Shown in pieces: positions 60,596 through 64,000 of a stretch of 64,000 nt of DNA. This DNA is from Planctomycetota bacterium (GTDB taxonomy: Bacteria > Planctomycetota > UBA1135 > UBA2386), in contig JACKHZ010000010.1 of NCBI GenBank assembly GCA_020638735.1, positions 248,001-312,000 of the forward strand, read 5' to 3'. Under the pieces are notes generated by a model. The model was given only the letters and a program-made list of their open reading frames with translations, had not been told where the DNA came from and made no database searches. The first letter of the stretch is position 1. Each line of letters starts with the position of its first letter. The position numbers and the translations under genes are program-made.

Positions 60596-63424
60596 ATGCA
60601 CTACTCCCGCACTCCCCTTCCCCTGCTCCTTTCCCTCGGCTTCCTCGCTGCCTGCGGCGGCGGCGGTGGCGGCGGCGGCAACGTCGTCTCGCCGAGCGCG
60701 ACGCTGTCGAGCCTGACCGCCGACCCGCTGACGGCGCCCGCCGATGGCGCGACCGAGATCCTGCTGACCGCGGTCGTGCGCGACACCGCGGGGCGCTCGC
60801 TGGGCGGCCAGGCGGTGCGCTTCGAAGCGACCGGCGCCGGCGCCGCCGGGGTCACGTTCGACGCCGCTGCCGTCACGGCCGGCGCCGACGGCATCGCGCT
60901 GTCGCGCATGCGCTCGACGACCGCGGGTGAAGTCAGGGTCGCGGCGGTGATCGCCCCGACCGGCGCCAACCTGCGCCTGACGCAGACGGTCACCGTGACC
61001 TTCACCGCGGTCACCGCGCCGGTCGTCGCCGGCCCGGCGCGCTTCGAGGACCTCGACGCGAACGGCGCCGCCAACGCCGGCGACCGCGTCGTCGTGCCGT
61101 TCTCCGTGCCGGTCGTCGTCAGCGGCGCCAGCGCGGCTGACTTCGTGCTGCCGGTCGACGGCGACACGTTCGGCGTCGGCGCCAGCGTGCAGGCGGGCCC
61201 GGACGCCGACGAGGTGACGATCGTGCTCGGCACCGACCCGCGGCTGCGCACGCGGGGGCGCTTCGACGCGGGCCGCACCGAGAGCAACGAGCCTTCGGGC
61301 GTCGACGTGCAGAACGGCGCCGGCATCGCGTCGCAGGCCGACGGCACGCCAGCGGCGGCGAGCGCCGTGGCCGACATCGCGCCGGCGCCGGTGCCGAACG
61401 GCGCGGTCGCGCTCGGCGGCGAGCACGCCGCGGTCGGCGACGTCGACGGCGACGGCGACCTGGACCTGCTGTTGGTCGGCGGCGGCGCGCTGCGCCCGCT
61501 CGTCAACACCGGCGGTTCGTTGAGCGCGGCCGCCGGGCCTTCGGGCAGCAGCGCTCGCGACGTCGCGATGGCCAACCTCAACCGCATCTCCGCCGACGAG
61601 GCCGTGACGGCGGAACCGACCGGCGCGCAGGTCTGGAACAACACGGCCGCGGGCGGCGCTGCGCCGGCGTTCACGGCGGCGGCGCTGATCCCGGCCGGTG
61701 ACGCCCGTTCGGTGGCGATCGCCGACATCGATCGCGACGGCTTCCCGGACGTGCTCGTCGGCACCGCGACCGGCGTCGCGTTCGCGCAGCACCAGCGCAA
61801 CCTCGGCAACTCGTTCGCGGTCGCGCAGACGCTGCCGTTCGGCGACGCGACCGTCGCGCTGGCGATCGTCGACGTCGACGGTGACGGCGACCCGGACGTG
61901 CTCGCCGCGCAGGGCGCGGGCGGCGTGTGGCTGCTGCGCAACGACGGCGGCCAGCTGGTCGCCGACGAGGCGTTCGCGCTCGACGGCGCGGTGTCGGTGG
62001 CCGGCGCCGACCTCGACGGCGACGGCCGCGTCGACGTGGTCGCGGCCGGCGACGCCACGGTGCGCGTCTTCCGGCGGCTCGCCGGCGGCACGGTCGCCGC
62101 GGACCTCGACGTCGTGGCGCAGCAGGTCGCGCTGCTCGACCTCGACGGGGACGCGTTCGCCGATCTGCAGCTGCGCACGGTCGACGGTCTGTCGTCGTTC
62201 GTCAACGATCGCACCGGCGGCTTCGAAGCGCTCGCCGCGGCGGCGCTGCCTGGCACGCAGGACCTGGTCGCGACGGACCTCGACGACGACGGCGACGACG
62301 AACTGCTGTTGCCGACCGCGACCTCGACCGCAGCGTTCTCCGGCAGCCTCGCCGGCACGCTCGGCGACTCGACGCTGGTGCCCGGCCAGGAGCTCGGCGC
62401 CGACGCGGTCGGCGCCCAAGAGCTCGCGGACCTCGACGGCGACGCCCGCATCGACCGCGTCGTCGCGACCGCCGGTGGCGCGCAGGTCTGGTTCGGCAAC
62501 GGCGACGGCACGTTCACGGTCGGCACGACCTTCGGCGGCAGCCAGCCGAGCGCGATCGCGATCGGCGATCTCGACGGCGACGGCGCGCCGGACTGCGTGC
62601 TCGGCTTCGACGGCAACGGCGTGGTGTTCTTGAACGACGGCGCTGGACAGTTCGCGGCCGACGCGACGTTCGCCGCCGGCTCTTCGGTGCGCTCGCTGGC
62701 GCTGACCGACTTCGAGCCGGACGGTGACCTCGACGTGTTCGTCGGCAACGACGGCCAGAACCAGCTGTTCGTCAACACGCCGGGCGCCGGCACGATCACG
62801 CTGACCGAGAACCAGGACGCGTTCCTCGGCCTCCTGCCCCAGGCGCAGGGCAACACGACCGTCGCCGTGATCGCCTGGGACTTCGATCGCGACGGCGACG
62901 AGGACCTGGTGCTGGTCAACGGCAACGAGCTGGTCGGCCCGGAGGACACCTACGTGCTGCGCCGCAGCGGGACCGGCTACACGTTGAACCTGACGCTGCC
63001 GTCGCAGCTGCTGCGCACCGCGGCGACGGTGGGTGACGCCGACGGCGACGGTCGCCTCGACCTCGCGATCGCGCAGCTGTCGCCGGCCGGCAACGCGTCG
63101 ATCGTCTGGTTCCGCGGCCTCGCCACCAGCCTGTCGACGATCGGCACCAACGTCGCCACCGCCGGCCAGTTCTTCTCGCGCTCGCTGGTGCTCGCGGACC
63201 TCGACGGCGACCGCCGCGCCGACTTCGTGATCGGTGACGTCAGCGTCGCCAACCAGCCGCTGACGGTGCTGCGCCAGCAGGCTGACGGCAGCTTCGTGAC
63301 CGCGCAGGCCGAGCCGACGACGCGCTGCGAACGCTTCGCCGCCGCCGACCTCGACCGCGACGGCGACCTCGACGTGGTCACCGCCGAGTCGACGGGGCCG
63401 TCGCGCGTGCTCGCCAACCGCTGA
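60596..63424 (+). CDS. Large FG-GAP/VCBS repeat lipoprotein
   Basis: The 942-residue protein has AGAGGA 7 nt before the ATG and a lipobox (LGFLAAC, Cys20) followed by a run of eight glycines. A Big_1-like Ig domain (about 32-140) is followed by about thirteen FG-GAP loops, such as VDGDGDLDLLLVGG, IDRDGFPDVLVG, LDGDGRVDVVAAG, FEPDGDLDVFVG and LDRDGDLDVVTAE. They predict two seven-blade calcium-binding propellers. It ends without the shared C-terminal module, unlike the other FG-GAP protein. It is probably outer-membrane anchored and exposed. Confidence 0.8.
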   Translation: MHYSRTPLPLLLSLGFLAACGGGGGGGGNVVSPSATLSSLTADPLTAPADGATEILLTAVVRDTAGRSLGGQAVRFEATGAGAAGVTFDAAAVTAGADGIALSRMRSTTAGEVRVAAVIAPTGANLRLTQTVTVTFTAVTAPVVAGPARFEDLDANGAANAGDRVVVPFSVPVVVSGASAADFVLPVDGDTFGVGASVQAGPDADEVTIVLGTDPRLRTRGRFDAGRTESNEPSGVDVQNGAGIASQADGTPAAASAVADIAPAPVPNGAVALGGEHAAVGDVDGDGDLDLLLVGGGALRPLVNTGGSLSAAAGPSGSSARDVAMANLNRISADEAVTAEPTGAQVWNNTAAGGAAPAFTAAALIPAGDARSVAIADIDRDGFPDVLVGTATGVAFAQHQRNLGNSFAVAQTLPFGDATVALAIVDVDGDGDPDVLAAQGAGGVWLLRNDGGQLVADEAFALDGAVSVAGADLDGDGRVDVVAAGDATVRVFRRLAGGTVAADLDVVAQQVALLDLDGDAFADLQLRTVDGLSSFVNDRTGGFEALAAAALPGTQDLVATDLDDDGDDELLLPTATSTAAFSGSLAGTLGDSTLVPGQELGADAVGAQELADLDGDARIDRVVATAGGAQVWFGNGDGTFTVGTTFGGSQPSAIAIGDLDGDGAPDCVLGFDGNGVVFLNDGAGQFAADATFAAGSSVRSLALTDFEPDGDLDVFVGNDGQNQLFVNTPGAGTITLTENQDAFLGLLPQAQGNTTVAVIAWDFDRDGDEDLVLVNGNELVGPEDTYVLRRSGTGYTLNLTLPSQLLRTAATVGDADGDGRLDLAIAQLSPAGNASIVWFRGLATSLSTIGTNVATAGQFFSRSLVLADLDGDRRADFVIGDVSVANQPLTVLRQQADGSFVTAQAEPTTRCERFAAADLDRDGDLDVVTAESTGPSRVLANR

Positions 63425-63436
63425 GCGCGGTCGGCG

Positions 63437-63826
63437 TCACATGCCCGCGGCCGTCTGCGGCTGGTGCCAGTCGAACGTGTACGGCCGCCAGACGCTGGCG
63501 CGGCTCATCGTGCCGAACTCCTCGCCGACCGTCAGCGCGCCGCTGATCGCGCTGATGTCGAGCGCGACGCCCTTGACGAAGCCGAACAGCGGGCCGCAGG
63601 CCACGCCGAGCGGGGCGGCGAAGATCGCGACGACCCAGGTGCTGGCGGCGTCGGGCCGCATCTTCTGCGTGCGCACGACCTCCTTCGGCAGGTCGACGAA
63701 CCCGGTGATCGGCGACGTCAAGGTGCAGGTGATCGTCGAGCAGCCGGCCAACGCGAGCAGCGACAAGGACAGGCACGCGAGGCGGGCCGGACGGACGAGG
63801 GGGCGCAGGGTGGGGGAGTCGCTCAT
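63437..63826 (-). CDS. Predicted small lipoprotein
   Basis: A 129-residue protein with a basic N-terminus, hydrophobic segment and lipobox (LALAGC, Cys29). It includes two more hydrophobic Gly/Ala stretches (VVAIFAAPLGVACGPLFGFV). ATGs at 63824-63826 and 63830-63832 are both in frame; I choose the shorter one. Function is unknown. It is convergent with the FG-GAP lipoprotein gene, 12 bp away. Confidence 0.55.
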   Translation of the reverse strand: MSDSPTLRPLVRPARLACLSLSLLALAGCSTITCTLTSPITGFVDLPKEVVRTQKMRPDAASTWVVAIFAAPLGVACGPLFGFVKGVALDISAISGALTVGEEFGTMSRASVWRPYTFDWHQPQTAAGM

Positions 63827-63965
63827 GAGCATGTCGAGGGGGTCGGGCGCGGGTGACGTGCCGTTCGCACGCGCCGCGAGCATAGCCACGCGGCCGGCTC
63901 CCGCGGCAGCGGCAGCCGGAGAAGCTGCGCCTCGTCGCGACCCGGCGGGCTGCGGCGCGCCGGCG

Positions 63966-64000
63966 TCAGGCCCCGGCTGCCAGCACGGCCGGCAGCTGCG
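63966..64000 (-). CDS. Possible C-terminal end of a gene entering from beyond the window
   Basis: On the minus strand the last 35 bases can be read as ten codons (QLPAVLAAGA) ending at a TGA (63966-63968). The segment 63833-63965 upstream of the lipoprotein gene shows no other gene. This is too short for confidence. Confidence 0.25.
   Translation of the reverse strand, partial: QLPAVLAAGA

Overview
The window is uniformly GC-rich DNA with tightly packed genes on both strands. It holds about 43 real protein genes plus gene remnants, and I see no rRNA, tRNA, CRISPR array or transposase. The content points to a planctomycete-like bacterium. There are many secreted proteins with FG-GAP, kelch or nidogen-like repeats and a recurring C-terminal beta-rich module, a membrane Ser/Thr kinase fused to WD40 repeats next to an ECF sigma factor, a di-heme cytochrome with dockerin-like repeats, many lipoproteins, and separate glyQ and glyS genes. 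This is inferred from gene content only; no rRNA is present to confirm it.

Layout. 1-3.2 kb: a partial gene, an RlmM-like methyltransferase and a secreted nidogen-like protein. 3.2-7.0 kb: a D-glutamate module (DgcA and DgcN overlapping by 4 bp) divergent from a lipoprotein D-aminoacylase. 7.0-10.7 kb: a CDP-alcohol phosphatidyltransferase, then an AAA/DUF4143 ATPase lying between two N-terminally truncated genes, and a lipoprotein. 10.8-20.6 kb: a hybrid sensor kinase, an isoaspartyl peptidase, and three large membrane proteins (two GT-C glycosyltransferase-like). 20.6-26.5 kb: Dcp peptidase, a secreted esterase, a module protein of atypical composition and D-cysteine desulfhydrase. 26.5-33.1 kb: glyS and glyQ, separated by four unrelated genes. 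33.2-43.7 kb: a kelch protein, a YncE/phosphoesterase fusion, a gene interrupted by one in-frame UGA, a HEAT-like protein and an FG-GAP protein. 43.8-52.3 kb: the di-heme cytochrome, a lipoprotein, a coiled-coil protein, an SGNH hydrolase, a D-amino acid oxidase and an M14 carboxypeptidase. 52.3-64 kb: scpA, a membrane spermidine-synthase-like protein, a pterin carbinolamine dehydratase, the kinase/ECF pair, a 13-repeat FG-GAP lipoprotein and a small lipoprotein.

Three observations stand out. First, the gene at 38010-39650 has one in-frame UGA followed at bacterial SECIS distance by a hairpin, so it is a candidate new selenoprotein. Second, seven secreted proteins with unrelated N-terminal parts appear to share one C-terminal module, possibly a surface sorting or attachment domain. 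Third, several D-amino-acid enzymes occur together (DgcN, DgcA, D-aminoacylase, D-cysteine desulfhydrase, D-amino acid oxidase), suggesting a capacity to consume D-amino acids from peptidoglycan or aged protein.
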